Assembly: GCA_902826605.1 (NCBI GenBank)
Contig: CADEFM010000007.1
Location: 238,466 to 302,465 of the forward strand
DNA: 64,000 nt
Reading direction: 5' to 3'
Source: an uncultured Acidobacteriota bacterium
GTDB taxonomy: Bacteria > Acidobacteriota > Terriglobia > Bryobacterales > Bryobacteraceae
Shown: positions 43,578 through 53,280 of the stretch, in pieces
Position numbering within the stretch: the stretch's first letter is position 1
Layout: the number at the start of each line of letters is the position of its first letter
The notes under the pieces: model-generated
The model's database searches: none
Told to the model about the DNA's origin: nothing
The model's input: the letters and a program-made list of their open reading frames with translations, nothing else
Made by a program: the position numbers and the translations under genes

Positions 43578-45140
43578 TCATGGCTTCCCGGGACACCGGC
43601 GGGCGTGATTCAAGTATGCACGATCCCCGGCAGAGGATATTTCCACCTCGGCGCAATAGGCGCCAGCGGACACTCGGAGGCGCCGGACTCTGGAACTCGG
43701 GGGTGATTTCCGCGAATTCCTCAAAGCCTCCGTGAGCACCCGGCCGTCAAGCCCGGCAGGCAGGGGCAATCCCTGAATGGCGAGCAATGTAGGCGCGATG
43801 TCCTGATTGCCCGCCGGGACGTCAATTGTCTTGCCCTGCGCGAAACTCTTGCCGAACGCGATGAGCGTCGAGTGAGTCACATAGGGATTCAGGCCGCCGT
43901 GACCGTTGCGCGGGCTTGCTCCAGCAGCGCCCGCGACCCACTGCGTTCCGGGGACTCCAAAGGGGTTTGGCGCATCGGTCCAGCGGTAGGTCACGATCAC
44001 GTCTGGACCGATCGAGGGCACGCACTGATTGGCGAGTTCCAGCGCGAAGGTTCCCGGCGCGAAACCCTTCACGGCACCGGGAGAACATCGCATGGTTCCA
44101 CCGTCCGGCCGGCGGGCCGCCACGAAAATGGCATTCGTGGTGGGGCTTGCCTGGAATTTCGCCGCCAGTCGCGCAATCTTTTCCGGATCCCGATTCTTCA
44201 CGTAGAACAATGATGCGCCTCCCTCATTGTCCACCACCACGTCCCCCACAGCGATGCCCGCATCGCGCAAAGGGAACAAAACGTCGGCGGCCGGCTCATG
44301 GTCGAATCCGTGGTCGCAGGTCACGATGATGTCGGCCTTGCCCTCCAGGTTCAACTCGCGGAGACGCTCCAGCAGCAGTCCGATCTGCTGATCCACTAGC
44401 CGCACTGCGGCGAGCCCCTGCTGTGACCCGACGCCGAATTGGTGCTGGGCGCTGTCCGTTCGGCCCATCCAATTGACGATTACCTGGGCGCGGGAGGCGT
44501 CCAGAACGTACTCCCGGAGGACACGCTCAACCCAGATCATCGACTGGTCTCCCTCTTCGCCTTTTGCTGTGCCGAAACGATTGAGGAGAGCGGTGTTGAG
44601 TGCGTCCGGGAACGCAACGCGCTCCCCGTTCTCGAATCCCGGGTTGATGAGTGAGCCGTTGCCATCTGGCGCGGTAGGATTGAGCAGCAGTGCGCTGCCG
44701 GTGGAGCCTGAACTCACGGCGACATAGTCGATTCCCGCAGCCTGAAAATATTCGCCCAGCGATTTCGGACCAACTACGCGGCCGCCGTTCCATTTCCCCA
44801 GACGCAGCAAATTACGGTAATCTGCGTTGCTGAGGACCGTGTTCGAAATCGACGGAACGTAGAATGAGTTACTCACGATCCCATGCCGTGCAGGGAGCGT
44901 GCCGGTGGTGATGCTGGTGGCGTTGACTCGTGTCACTGTCGGAAAGACCGAATGTGACTGCGTGTACCATACTCCGGCGGCCTTCAGCCGGTTCAGATTC
45001 GGCGTGAGCTCGGGGGTGATGGAGTCCGGGCGAAGCCCGTCGATCACCAGGATAATCGCCAGCGCCGGGCGGTCCGCTGGCTGGCCCGCCGCAAATGGGG
45101 CAGCGAGTGACAGGCACGTGAGCAGGAGAAAAAGTCGCAT
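43578..45140 (-). CDS. Secreted alkaline-phosphatase-superfamily phosphodiesterase
   Basis: A 520-residue protein with signal peptide MRLFLLLTCLSLAAPFAAGQ. It has the two-metal fold: VIDGLRPDSITPELTPNLNR, then the nucleophile region VFPTVTRVNATSITTGTLPA (catalytic Thr), NWMGRTDSAQHQFGVG, CDHGFDHEPAADVLFP and a final HSTLIAFGKSF. This is the nucleotide pyrophosphatase/phosphodiesterase (NPP) type. Likely hydrolyses phosphodiesters or pyrophosphates in the periplasm. Its start lies 25 bases from the integrase C-terminal relic. Confidence 0.88.
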   Translation of the reverse strand: MRLFLLLTCLSLAAPFAAGQPADRPALAIILVIDGLRPDSITPELTPNLNRLKAAGVWYTQSHSVFPTVTRVNATSITTGTLPARHGIVSNSFYVPSISNTVLSNADYRNLLRLGKWNGGRVVGPKSLGEYFQAAGIDYVAVSSGSTGSALLLNPTAPDGNGSLINPGFENGERVAFPDALNTALLNRFGTAKGEEGDQSMIWVERVLREYVLDASRAQVIVNWMGRTDSAQHQFGVGSQQGLAAVRLVDQQIGLLLERLRELNLEGKADIIVTCDHGFDHEPAADVLFPLRDAGIAVGDVVVDNEGGASLFYVKNRDPEKIARLAAKFQASPTTNAIFVAARRPDGGTMRCSPGAVKGFAPGTFALELANQCVPSIGPDVIVTYRWTDAPNPFGVPGTQWVAGAAGASPRNGHGGLNPYVTHSTLIAFGKSFAQGKTIDVPAGNQDIAPTLLAIQGLPLPAGLDGRVLTEALRNSRKSPPSSRVRRLRVSAGAYCAEVEISSAGDRAYLNHARRCPGKP

Positions 45141-45164
45141 CCGCGTTGCCTATAATACCAGCCG

Positions 45165-45360
45165 GGTTTACAGTCTTGGATTTCTCTATCTCGCCGCGCG
45201 CTCGCTGCATGATCTCGTCCCAACGCTGCGTGGCCGCTTGGTCCGTGCCTCAGATCGCGTGGCTAAGATGTCGGCGGTTGTGCGCACCGAAGAGTGGCCG
45301 AGGCGCGCGGAGACGGTCGCGGGTTCAACGCCGTCGGCCAGCAGGATGATCCGATAGCCG
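45165..45360 (-). pseudogene. Tyrosine recombinase C-terminal fragment
   Basis: The minus strand reads GYRIILLADGVEPATVSARL, GHSSVRTTADI in one frame, then TDQAATQRWDEIMQRARGEI, EKSKTVN in another. In an intact recombinase the join would read ADIYSHAIRGTDQ. Here a base is missing in the Tyr codon (TTAGC where TAYAGC is expected) and CGA has become TGA. So the catalytic Tyr is destroyed. It lies between the phosphodiesterase and the gene at 45376, on the same strand as the N-terminal fragment at 41381, but on the wrong side to be the same gene. Confidence 0.8.
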
Positions 45361-45375
45361 CATTTCGTGGAACCG

Positions 45376-46386
45376 TTACTTGCCCACGTAGTGTTCGACG
45401 TCCTTGTTGTTTTCCGCGCAGACGTATTCCAGTACCTCAATTTCTTTGGGAGCCAGCGCGCTGACACGTTTCAGCTTCCAGGGCTTCCTGAAAGTGGTGG
45501 GGTCGTCGAACGTGACTTCGCGTTCCAGATGCCCGAGGTCCGGGCGGCGGAACCGTTCGGTGATGTGCAATTTCTCAGTTTGCGGATAACTGCCGAAGGC
45601 GATCCAGCCGCGGTCGGTGAGACCCACCGTGTCCACCACCAGCGTGTCGCCTTCCCAGCGGCCCACTGAATGCCCCACATACGTGGGATTGGGATCGTCC
45701 GGGTGGGGGCGTCCATCCAGGTAGATCTGGCGCGTTGGATCGTTGGCTTCTTCGACAATCACCACGATGTCTTTGGTGTGGACGAACCGATAGGGGCGCA
45801 AATTACCCGAAGACGCTAGTCCGTTTGGCAGGCAATGCGCGCCGGGAGAGTCAATGTTCAATCTATCCCTGCGCTTCTTCGACAATTCCTCCGCCCAGGG
45901 CAGCGGCTCGGGCGGATCGCCATCCACGCGGTAAATGGCCGCCAGCCAGACGCCGTTGAGATCCGGCTTCCCGTCGCCCATGCGAGGGGTGGGGCCAACT
46001 GGCGCGGGACGCTCGGAAACCAATTTCACGAAGTCGTCGCCACCGTCGCCGAGCGTGTTCAGCTGCGTGTCGCTCAATTGGATTTCCACGCGCGCGGTTT
46101 GCCCGGCCTGCACCGGAATGTCCTTCTGCCGGAAGGGCATGAACATCGGAAATTCGGTGACCAGTTCGTAACTTCCCGGCGGCAGCTGACTGATCGTATA
46201 ATTCCCGTTCACTTCGCTCTGCGTCGAAAACGACGCGTCCGTCGCGGCGTTCTTCACGCGGACGGTCGCCTTTGGCACAGGAGTGCCACCGGAAACGGTC
46301 ACGATTTTTCCGCTCATCGTGCCGGTTTGCGCGAATGCTGCGACGGCATAGAGCAGTGTCACGGCTACAAGAAAGCTTGCTTTCAT
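45376..46386 (-). CDS. Secreted protein with carboxypeptidase-regulatory-like domain
   Basis: A 336-residue protein. Signal peptide MKASFLVAVTLLYAVAAFAQ, then a transthyretin-like/CarboxypepD_reg domain at about residues 22-110 (TGTMSGKIVTVSGGTPVPKA, NYTISQLPPGSYELVTEFPM), then a domain related to the 36483 and 63155 proteins (PDLNGVWLAAIYRVDGDPPE, GRPHPDDPNPTYVGHSVGRW, EGDTLVVDTVGLTDRGW, TERFRRPDLGHLEREVTFDD). It joins two modules that often occur apart in Acidobacteria. Role unknown; possibly surface binding of sugars or proteins. Confidence 0.78.
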   Translation of the reverse strand: MKASFLVAVTLLYAVAAFAQTGTMSGKIVTVSGGTPVPKATVRVKNAATDASFSTQSEVNGNYTISQLPPGSYELVTEFPMFMPFRQKDIPVQAGQTARVEIQLSDTQLNTLGDGGDDFVKLVSERPAPVGPTPRMGDGKPDLNGVWLAAIYRVDGDPPEPLPWAEELSKKRRDRLNIDSPGAHCLPNGLASSGNLRPYRFVHTKDIVVIVEEANDPTRQIYLDGRPHPDDPNPTYVGHSVGRWEGDTLVVDTVGLTDRGWIAFGSYPQTEKLHITERFRRPDLGHLEREVTFDDPTTFRKPWKLKRVSALAPKEIEVLEYVCAENNKDVEHYVGK

Positions 46387-46687
46387 TCTGTTCCTCGAAC
46401 CTGCAGGTAGTGTACCAGCTTGAGCGTGAATGGCCTCTGGTCCGTAGCGGAACTTCGAACCGCCTTAAACGTCGTGTGCATGCCCCTGATAAGCTCTCTC
46501 TGAACTATTGTTGCAATAATGAGATGAAATCTTAGAATTTTAGCAATTCGCCATGGACAGGTTCTGCGGGACAGCGCTTCGTGACCAATCTCGTACTAGT
46601 AGTTATATGCTACGACATTTCGGCTAATTTCGAACGTAAGTAACGCGAATCGTTGTAGAATAAGGTCTCCATTCAAACCTCGGGACA
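46387..46687. other. Intergenic region before the FG-GAP gene, with a 13-bp direct repeat
   Basis: It holds ATGCCCCTGATAA at 46480-46492, the same 13 bases as 52396-52408 after the giant gene. The start of the FG-GAP gene at 46688 has no strong ribosome-binding site in view. No other gene is recognised. Confidence 0.5.
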
Positions 46688-48079
46688 ATGCCGCCTATTT
46701 TTCCAGTAACTCGAGGTGTCGGTCTGATGCTCTGCGTCCTTCTCCTGAGCACGATTGCCGCGGGGGCGACGCCCTCCTCCGTTACTCTGTTTGCCTCACC
46801 AAATCCGGCGGAGTTGGGAGAACCGGTAGCGCTCACCGCCACAGTTACCTCCGGTGCCACGGGAAAGGTGACATTCTATGACGGCACTACCATCCTGGGA
46901 ATTAGCACCATCTCTGGAACGCAGGCGGTGCTGGACACCGTATTACTTCCTTCGGGAAACAGGTCCTTGCGCGCCTACTATTCGGGCGATGGGGTGTACG
47001 CACCCAGCAGTTCCGCGATTGTGCCCCACAGCGTGGTCGCGGGCGCTTCGCTGGGATTAAAGCCTACGATAATCATGGAAAGCAGCCTTGGTACTGTGGG
47101 TTCCGTAGCAGTCGTAGCCGATTTCAATGGTGACCTAATGCAGGACATCGCAGCATTCCGGGGCCCCGTTGTCCAAGTATTCCTGGGGAACGGGAACGGG
47201 ACCATGCAAGTCTCGGCTTCTATTTCCGCAGGTGGCGGAGTCGACTCGATTGCTGCCGCCGATTTCAACGGAGATGGCAAGTCGGATCTAGTCTTTAGAA
47301 TATTCACAATACCTGGCGGTGTAGTGAAGATCGCCTTAGGTAATGGCGATGGCACATTTCAGGCGGCAACAACTGCGACTCCATTCGCCGTCAATAAAGT
47401 CTCGACAGGAGACTTAAACGGGGACGGCAAGGCGGATATTGTTGTGGGGGCCTGGAATACTAACGCCATTGGGATTCTTCTTGGCAATGGCGATGGGACA
47501 TTTCAAAATATAGTGACTTATCCCGCCCCTGCTCTCGTTGATTCGATAGTAGTGAACGATCTCAATGGAGACGGCAAAGCCGATCTTGCGGTTGCGTGCT
47601 CCAGTGCGCAGTTCCTTACCATCTTCATTGGTAATGGCGATGGAACAGTTCAGGCTGCGCAAAACTTTAGCGGTGGTTCGGATTCTAAAGTCCTCGTCAT
47701 CAACGATATCAATGGCGACGGAAAAGGCGACGCAATGTTAACTGGCTCCAGCACCGGTTCGCTCAGTGTGCTACTTGGCAACGGTGATGGGACGTTTCAA
47801 GCCGCCGTCCAATATGGGGCGTCATTTGTGACGACGGCAGCGGCTGGGGATTTGGATGGCGACGGCAAACTCGACTTGGCCCTTAGCGGATCGGTCGTAT
47901 TGTTTGGAAATGGCGACGGTACGTTTCAGCCCGCAACAGCCTTTGGAGCAACCTCCCAAGCCACGACGTTCGTTGTCGGAGAGTTTAACGGAGATGGAAA
48001 GACCGATGAGCGGTTTCGGTATTTTTCTTCAACTACCTTGCGGTGCAATTGGGAGGGGCCGTTTCGGACTTGGCTATAG
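46688..48079 (+). CDS. FG-GAP/VCBS repeat giant protein, N-terminal part (frameshift)
   Basis: Signal peptide, then an Ig-like repeat (SSVTLFASPNPAELGEPVAL, GKVTFYDGTTILGISTISG), then FG-GAP/VCBS repeats with DFNGDGKSDL-like Ca-binding motifs (ADFNGDGKSDLVFRI, LLGNGDGTFQAAV). The frame continues to a stop at 48079, but after about 48008 the residues cease to resemble the family. If one base is restored after 48008 (GATG_AGCG giving D-V-A-V), the frame joins the next gene. The two parts together would be about 1859 residues. FG-GAP propellers bind ligands or mediate adhesion. Confidence 0.8.
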   Translation: MPPIFPVTRGVGLMLCVLLLSTIAAGATPSSVTLFASPNPAELGEPVALTATVTSGATGKVTFYDGTTILGISTISGTQAVLDTVLLPSGNRSLRAYYSGDGVYAPSSSAIVPHSVVAGASLGLKPTIIMESSLGTVGSVAVVADFNGDLMQDIAAFRGPVVQVFLGNGNGTMQVSASISAGGGVDSIAAADFNGDGKSDLVFRIFTIPGGVVKIALGNGDGTFQAATTATPFAVNKVSTGDLNGDGKADIVVGAWNTNAIGILLGNGDGTFQNIVTYPAPALVDSIVVNDLNGDGKADLAVACSSAQFLTIFIGNGDGTVQAAQNFSGGSDSKVLVINDINGDGKGDAMLTGSSTGSLSVLLGNGDGTFQAAVQYGASFVTTAAAGDLDGDGKLDLALSGSVVLFGNGDGTFQPATAFGATSQATTFVVGEFNGDGKTDERFRYFSSTTLRCNWEGPFRTWL

Positions 48080-51000
48080 CGATCTCGCACGAGAAGGGCT
48101 TTACGCAAGGCCAAACGGGAGCGCTCTACAAACTTACCGTCGGTAATGTCGGCGATCTTGCAAATTTTGGTCCAGTGAGCGTCTTTGCAACATTGCCCTC
48201 TGGGATGACCGCCACCGCTATTTCGGGGAGTGGTTGGACCTGCGTACTGGGAACGCTTACCTGCACTCGCTCGGATTCGCGCATTCCAGGTACGGCGTAC
48301 CCTGCCATTGTCGTGACTTTAGACGTGGCAGGTAATCTAACCGGCGACATCACCGCGTCTGCCACCGTTTCCGGGGGCGGCGATGCAAACAACGCCAACA
48401 ATTTCATTTCCGATACAACCTTCGTCCGGATGACAACTACCACAAGCATGACGTCTTCCCCGAATCCGTCTACCTTAGGCCAGTCCGTCACTCTAACAGC
48501 GATCATTTCTTCGGGAACGGGGAAAGTCACATTCTATGACGGCACGGCCGTTTTGGGCATCGCTACCGTAGTGGGCAATCAAGCGACCTTCTCAACTTCG
48601 CTGCTCTCCTCGGGCTCGCATTCCCTCAGAGCACGATATAACGCCGACTCCACGTACGGTCCCAGCCTTTCATTGAATCATCTGCAGACTGTTAATGTTC
48701 TGCCCAGCAATGGCATGAAGGCCGACGGAAGTTATCTCTCCGGAAACTATGCCGCGAGCGCTGATTTTGATCATGATGGCAAGCTCGATTTGGTCACCGG
48801 CGGTGGCAAGATTTTCATGGGCAATGGTGATGGCACGTTCCATGCCGGCGCTAACAGTATCCAAGGGAGTCTACCGGTTACCGGCGATTTCAACGGTGAT
48901 GGAAATGCGGATGTTGTCCTAGACACAACCTTTGGAAAGGGTGTATTTCTCGGGAACGGGGATGGCACGTTTCAACCTGAAATCACCAGCTCCACCCGCA
49001 GCAGCTTTGTGCTAGAGACGGTCGCAACAGATGTCGATCAGGATGGAATTCTCGATTTAGTTGTTAATTCAAATGGTCCGCTATTTCTTTTTGTAATGTT
49101 GGGGAACGGTGATGGTTCATTCCAGATGCCCTTAGATATTCCATCTGCCTACGCAAATCCCGGATTTTGGGCCATTGCAGACTTCAATCGGGACGGAAGA
49201 CCGGATGTGGCATTGACCGGAGCGCCCACTTTTTCATCGCTAACCCTATTCCTCGGACGAGGTGACGGCACGTTTCAGCCCCCAGTCACTTATCCCGGCA
49301 TTAATACTGAGGCAAAAGGCTTAGCCGCCGGTGATTTTAACAGCGACGGCAATATTGATGTCCTGTTCACTTATTTGACGGGAGCTGGAGTATTACTAGG
49401 TAGCGGAGACGGCAGCTTCCAATCGACGATTTACTCAAGCTTCGTTTTTACGGCGACACCGCCGTGGCACATTACCGTCCCGGGAGATTTTAATGGAGAT
49501 GGAAACCTGGATTTTGCATACGGCGGGTACTCTACAAACGTTGTCCAGTTTGTGTTCGGGAACGGCGATGGCACGTTTCAGTCCTTGTCTCCCAACGTAA
49601 CGACAGATGGTACCGTGCAAAACGTCGTTTTATCCGACTTCAATGGCGATGGGCGACCAGACATAGCCGTTGCGAGTTTGAATATCTTTCTGGGGGGAAG
49701 TTTTTCGGGATTGAGCATCGACTTAAGCCACACCGGCCGTTTAACAGCGGGTCAAAGCAAGATATATCAAATCGTCGTGAGCAATCCGCTATTCGCGGCA
49801 GCGAACGGTATAGTGACGGTTACGGGGACATTACCTTCAGGTCTAACGGCAACTAACCTTGCGGGTAACGGCTGGACATGCACGCTGGCGACCATTACAT
49901 GCACCCGTTCAGATACTCTCAACGGTAGTTATAGTTACCCGTCGCTTTCGCTTACTGTTCAGGCTGCCGCGAATTTGTCTCCTTCCACGTTGAATGTCGG
50001 AGCCTCCGTCAGTTGGAACAGCATCCTAAATTCTGTCTCCGACCCCACGATCATCGTGTTTGCCACGACCACTTCCCTGAGCACATCGCCCAATCCGTCG
50101 ATTCTTGGACAAACCGTAACTCTGACGGCTATGGTCACTGCAGGCATAGGTTCCGTGAGTTTCTACGATGGCGGAGCTTTTCTTGGGAGCGCCATGCTGT
50201 CTGGTGGGCACGCAATCCTTCCGTTAGGAATGATCCCAGCAGGAGTTCGACAGATTTACGCGACATATGCCGGCGATTCTACCCATGCACCCAGCAATTC
50301 ATCAATCGTGACACTTACTGTAAACGCCGCCCAGGCTAGCGGATTGGTGGCTGCCGGAAGCCTTACGACCGGCGCTAGTCCATTGGGAATCACCATGGGG
50401 GACTTTAACGGAGACGGCAAAATCGATTTGGTTACACCAAACGCCAACGCGAGTACAATTAGCGTGTTTTTGGGCAACGGCAATGGGACATTCCAAACCA
50501 AGGTCGACTATCCGGTGGGTAACCGGCCCGCACAGATTGCCATCGGGGATCTGAACAATGACAGTAAGCCGGATCTCGCGGTTGCCAATCGGTACTCGAG
50601 TTCACTAAGTGTGCTACTAAACAACGGAGACGTGACATTCTCAGCAGCTGCAACGTTGTCTGGACCGTACCTCTTTGGTGTCAGTTCCTTAGTAGCCAGT
50701 GATTTTGACGCCGATGGCAAGGTTGACTTGATTGCCACTAACGCCAACAGCGGCTTTGGCGGTCCGTATCTGTTAGCGGGAAACGCAGACGGATCGTTTG
50801 CGCCACCCAGTTCGCTGAACGGCTGTTGCTCCACATTTTCGCTTGCTATGGGCGATTTCAATGGAGATGGCAAGCCGGACTTGGCCGACTATTACATCTA
50901 TATGGGTAATGGCGATGGGACGTTTCAGACCCTCTACGACGGTTCCCTTGCTTCCCTCGGGCCAACCGCCACGATTGGTGACCTAAACGCGGATGGCAAG

Positions 51001-52266
51001 GCCGATGTGGTGGTTTTGGACAATAGCGATGGAGTCAATGTGGCAGCGGGCAACGGCGACGGGACCTTCCAGCCTAGCACCCGCTACAACGCTGGACTTT
51101 CTCCAGTTGGCGTAGCCCTTGCAGATGTAAATGGCGACGGAAAAATCGACATGATCACCGCGAATAGCGGCTCCGGCAATGCCACCGTGTTGTTTGGGGC
51201 GGGTGATGGAACGTTTCCTTCCTCTACAAGCTACACGGCTGGAACTACTCCACATGGCGTCGTCGCGGGAGATTTCAACGGCGATGGACGTACAGACGTG
51301 GCTATTTCCAATTACGGTTCCGATAACATCACGATTCTGCTTGGCGTGCTTACACCGACTTTGGTTCTGCAACCTGCATCCGTGACGCCATCGTCGGGAA
51401 GCGGATTGGCCCAGACCATGACATTCGCCTTCAACGCGCCGGACGGGTTTGCGAGTTTGAGCGTGGTGAACGTGCTGATCAACAACGCGATTAACGGCAT
51501 CGCCGCTTGCTACGTGGCCTTTGTGCCATCGACGGGGTCGCTGTTTCTGGTGGACGACGGAGGTAATGCGGGCGGGCCTTATGTGGGGATGACACTTCCC
51601 GGATCCGGCACGATTCAAAACAGCCAGTGCTCGATTGCCGGAACAGGCAGTTCCTTTAGCGGCAGTGCCAACACGCTGACGCTGACTCTGGCGATTACGT
51701 TCAATGCTTCATTCGCTGGCAACAAAGTGATCTACATGGCCGCGCAGGATAACGTACCCACTAATTCCGGTTGGCAAACGATCGGCGTCTGGAACGTTCC
51801 CGGACCGGTTCCACCGGGACCCTCCGTGGGTGGCGTATCGCCCGGAAATGGCAATTCGGCGACACAGACCTACACCTTCACCTTCAACAACACTAATGGC
51901 TTTGCCGATCTGGCGGTAATGAACGTATTGATCAACAACGCAATCAACGGAATCGCCGCTTGTTACATCGCGTTCGTGCCGTCGGGGCCAACGGCGGGGT
52001 CCATCTACCTGGTGAACGACGCGGGCAGCGCCGGCGGGCCGTTCGCCGGCATGGTGCTTCCGGGATCGGGCAGCGTCTCCAACAGCCAATGTACGATCGA
52101 CGGCACGGGCAGCTCCGTCAGCGGCAGCGGCAACACGTTGACGCTGATCTTAAACATGACGCTGAAACCGGCGTTCGCGGGGAACAAGGTGATCTACATG
52201 GCAGCCCGCAGTAATTCACTCAATTCTGACTGGCAGCCCATGGGTACGGTGAATGTGCCGCAGTAA
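48043..52266 (+). CDS. FG-GAP/VCBS repeat giant protein, C-terminal part (frameshift)
   Basis: 1407 residues in frame +1. It has no signal peptide and its GTG start lies inside the repeat region of the upstream frame. Ig-like repeats (GKVTFYDGTAVLGIATVV; GSVSFYDGGAFLGSAMLSGG), DUF11-like modules (GFTQGQTGALYKLTVGN; GRLTAGQSKIYQIVVSN, each with a GWTC ... TCTRSD pair) and many FG-GAP repeats (DFNGDGRPDIAV, FLGNGNGTFQT) alternate. Two long beta-rich C-terminal repeats share VNVLINNAINGIAACYVAFV, GSGTIQNSQCSIAGTGSSF and FNASFAGNKVIYMAAQDN. The C-terminus could be a sorting or adhesion domain. Probably part of a cell-surface protein; export depends on the upstream half. Confidence 0.82.
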   Translation: MQLGGAVSDLAIAISHEKGFTQGQTGALYKLTVGNVGDLANFGPVSVFATLPSGMTATAISGSGWTCVLGTLTCTRSDSRIPGTAYPAIVVTLDVAGNLTGDITASATVSGGGDANNANNFISDTTFVRMTTTTSMTSSPNPSTLGQSVTLTAIISSGTGKVTFYDGTAVLGIATVVGNQATFSTSLLSSGSHSLRARYNADSTYGPSLSLNHLQTVNVLPSNGMKADGSYLSGNYAASADFDHDGKLDLVTGGGKIFMGNGDGTFHAGANSIQGSLPVTGDFNGDGNADVVLDTTFGKGVFLGNGDGTFQPEITSSTRSSFVLETVATDVDQDGILDLVVNSNGPLFLFVMLGNGDGSFQMPLDIPSAYANPGFWAIADFNRDGRPDVALTGAPTFSSLTLFLGRGDGTFQPPVTYPGINTEAKGLAAGDFNSDGNIDVLFTYLTGAGVLLGSGDGSFQSTIYSSFVFTATPPWHITVPGDFNGDGNLDFAYGGYSTNVVQFVFGNGDGTFQSLSPNVTTDGTVQNVVLSDFNGDGRPDIAVASLNIFLGGSFSGLSIDLSHTGRLTAGQSKIYQIVVSNPLFAAANGIVTVTGTLPSGLTATNLAGNGWTCTLATITCTRSDTLNGSYSYPSLSLTVQAAANLSPSTLNVGASVSWNSILNSVSDPTIIVFATTTSLSTSPNPSILGQTVTLTAMVTAGIGSVSFYDGGAFLGSAMLSGGHAILPLGMIPAGVRQIYATYAGDSTHAPSNSSIVTLTVNAAQASGLVAAGSLTTGASPLGITMGDFNGDGKIDLVTPNANASTISVFLGNGNGTFQTKVDYPVGNRPAQIAIGDLNNDSKPDLAVANRYSSSLSVLLNNGDVTFSAAATLSGPYLFGVSSLVASDFDADGKVDLIATNANSGFGGPYLLAGNADGSFAPPSSLNGCCSTFSLAMGDFNGDGKPDLADYYIYMGNGDGTFQTLYDGSLASLGPTATIGDLNADGKADVVVLDNSDGVNVAAGNGDGTFQPSTRYNAGLSPVGVALADVNGDGKIDMITANSGSGNATVLFGAGDGTFPSSTSYTAGTTPHGVVAGDFNGDGRTDVAISNYGSDNITILLGVLTPTLVLQPASVTPSSGSGLAQTMTFAFNAPDGFASLSVVNVLINNAINGIAACYVAFVPSTGSLFLVDDGGNAGGPYVGMTLPGSGTIQNSQCSIAGTGSSFSGSANTLTLTLAITFNASFAGNKVIYMAAQDNVPTNSGWQTIGVWNVPGPVPPGPSVGGVSPGNGNSATQTYTFTFNNTNGFADLAVMNVLINNAINGIAACYIAFVPSGPTAGSIYLVNDAGSAGGPFAGMVLPGSGSVSNSQCTIDGTGSSVSGSGNTLTLILNMTLKPAFAGNKVIYMAARSNSLNSDWQPMGTVNVPQ

Positions 52267-52614
52267 AGGGAATTGTGATTGTGAGGCTGACTGGTGTCTG
52301 GGTGAAGTTTGACCAGCCGCTGACGTTTGATTCTGTGAGTCATAGGACGTTCGGTTGCGAGATGCCAAGAGCGTGCGATTCTAGCTGGAAATGCGATGCC
52401 CCTGATAACCAGCATTATCGCTACTTCGCTGACTGCCCGACGCTCCTGACGGCGGCCTATAGTCACCAAAAAGATCGCATGCGACTTGTGGCTTTCTGTA
52501 TGATTCAACGACGAATGCATCGTGAACGACCGTTGATGGCCTGCTGTAAACCGGCACGAGTGATACTGTTTTCAACTATGGATTCTGGAATCCACGGAAC
52601 AACCTTCTCCAAAC
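52267..52614. other. Intergenic region after the giant gene, with repeat site
   Basis: Contains the 13-bp repeat and the 17-bp site described in the next entry. No coding region recognised. Confidence 0.4.
52396..52420 (+). repeat. 13-bp direct repeat (ATGCCCCTGATAA) merging into a 17-bp GATAACCAGCATTATCG site
   Basis: ATGCCCCTGATAA (52396-52408) repeats the sequence at 46480. It runs into GATAACCAGCATTATCG (52404-52420), which shares ACCAGCATTATCG with the site at 18144. GATAA ... TTATC is an inverted repeat. Confidence 0.55.
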
Positions 52615-53280
52615 TCACGGTCCGCATTGCGGAACGACTGTTTGAAGAGCCGTCAAATTTATGCGTTCGACGGACTCTCGAATGATGAAACCCTTGGCCG
52701 CTACTTTGTGACCCTGCTTTGAATCTGGTTTGAATAGGCTGGCGTCCAGCAACTCATATGTCCGAGTGCCGAGTAGCTGGGCTTCGAAGTCCAGAAGGGT
52801 GAGATGGAGGTTTGCCAGCGGAGTGGGTTCTCCATACTTGACGTGGCGTCCACCCTTCAGCTTTCCCGCCCCGCCGCCGGCGACGATGATCGGCAGATCC
52901 GTATGGTTGTGCACGTCCGGGTTCCCCATGCCGCTTCCGTACATGTACATCGTATGGTCAAGCAGCGAGCCGTCGCCGTCCCGAGTGGATTTCAATTTGT
53001 CCAGGAAGTAGGCGAATAGCGAAACGTGATAGGCATTGATCTTCGCCAACTTTGCCAGCTTTCCGGATTGTTCGAGTGGTGAGACATCGGGTGATGCGCC
53101 TCGGGCACTCCGATCTCGGGATATGTGCGGGTACTGGCTTCGCGCGCGAGTTGGAAGGTGATCACACGCGTGACATCGGCCTGTAGCGCGAGCACTTGCA
53201 GGTCGAACATCAACTTGGCGTGGTCGCCGTATGCGGCGGGTACGCCCACCGGGCGCTCCAGATCAGGCAATGCGCAATTT
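52615..53280 (-). pseudogene. DUF1552 family protein, C-terminal fragment with frameshift
   Basis: Minus-strand sequence reads LPDLERPVGVPAAYGDHAKL, MFDLQVLALQADVTRVITFQ, LAREASTRTYPEIGVPEAHH, PMSHHSNNPE, then a frameshift, then KINAYHVSLFAYFLDKLKST, RDGDGSLLDHTMYMYGSGMG, NPDVHNHTDLPIIVAGGGAG. These are the last blocks of DUF1552 proteins (normally about 440 residues). At the break GGAAAGC stands where GGAAAAGC would keep the frame, so one A is missing. The N-terminal half is absent. The partner DUF1592/cytochrome gene is also absent. Confidence 0.85.
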
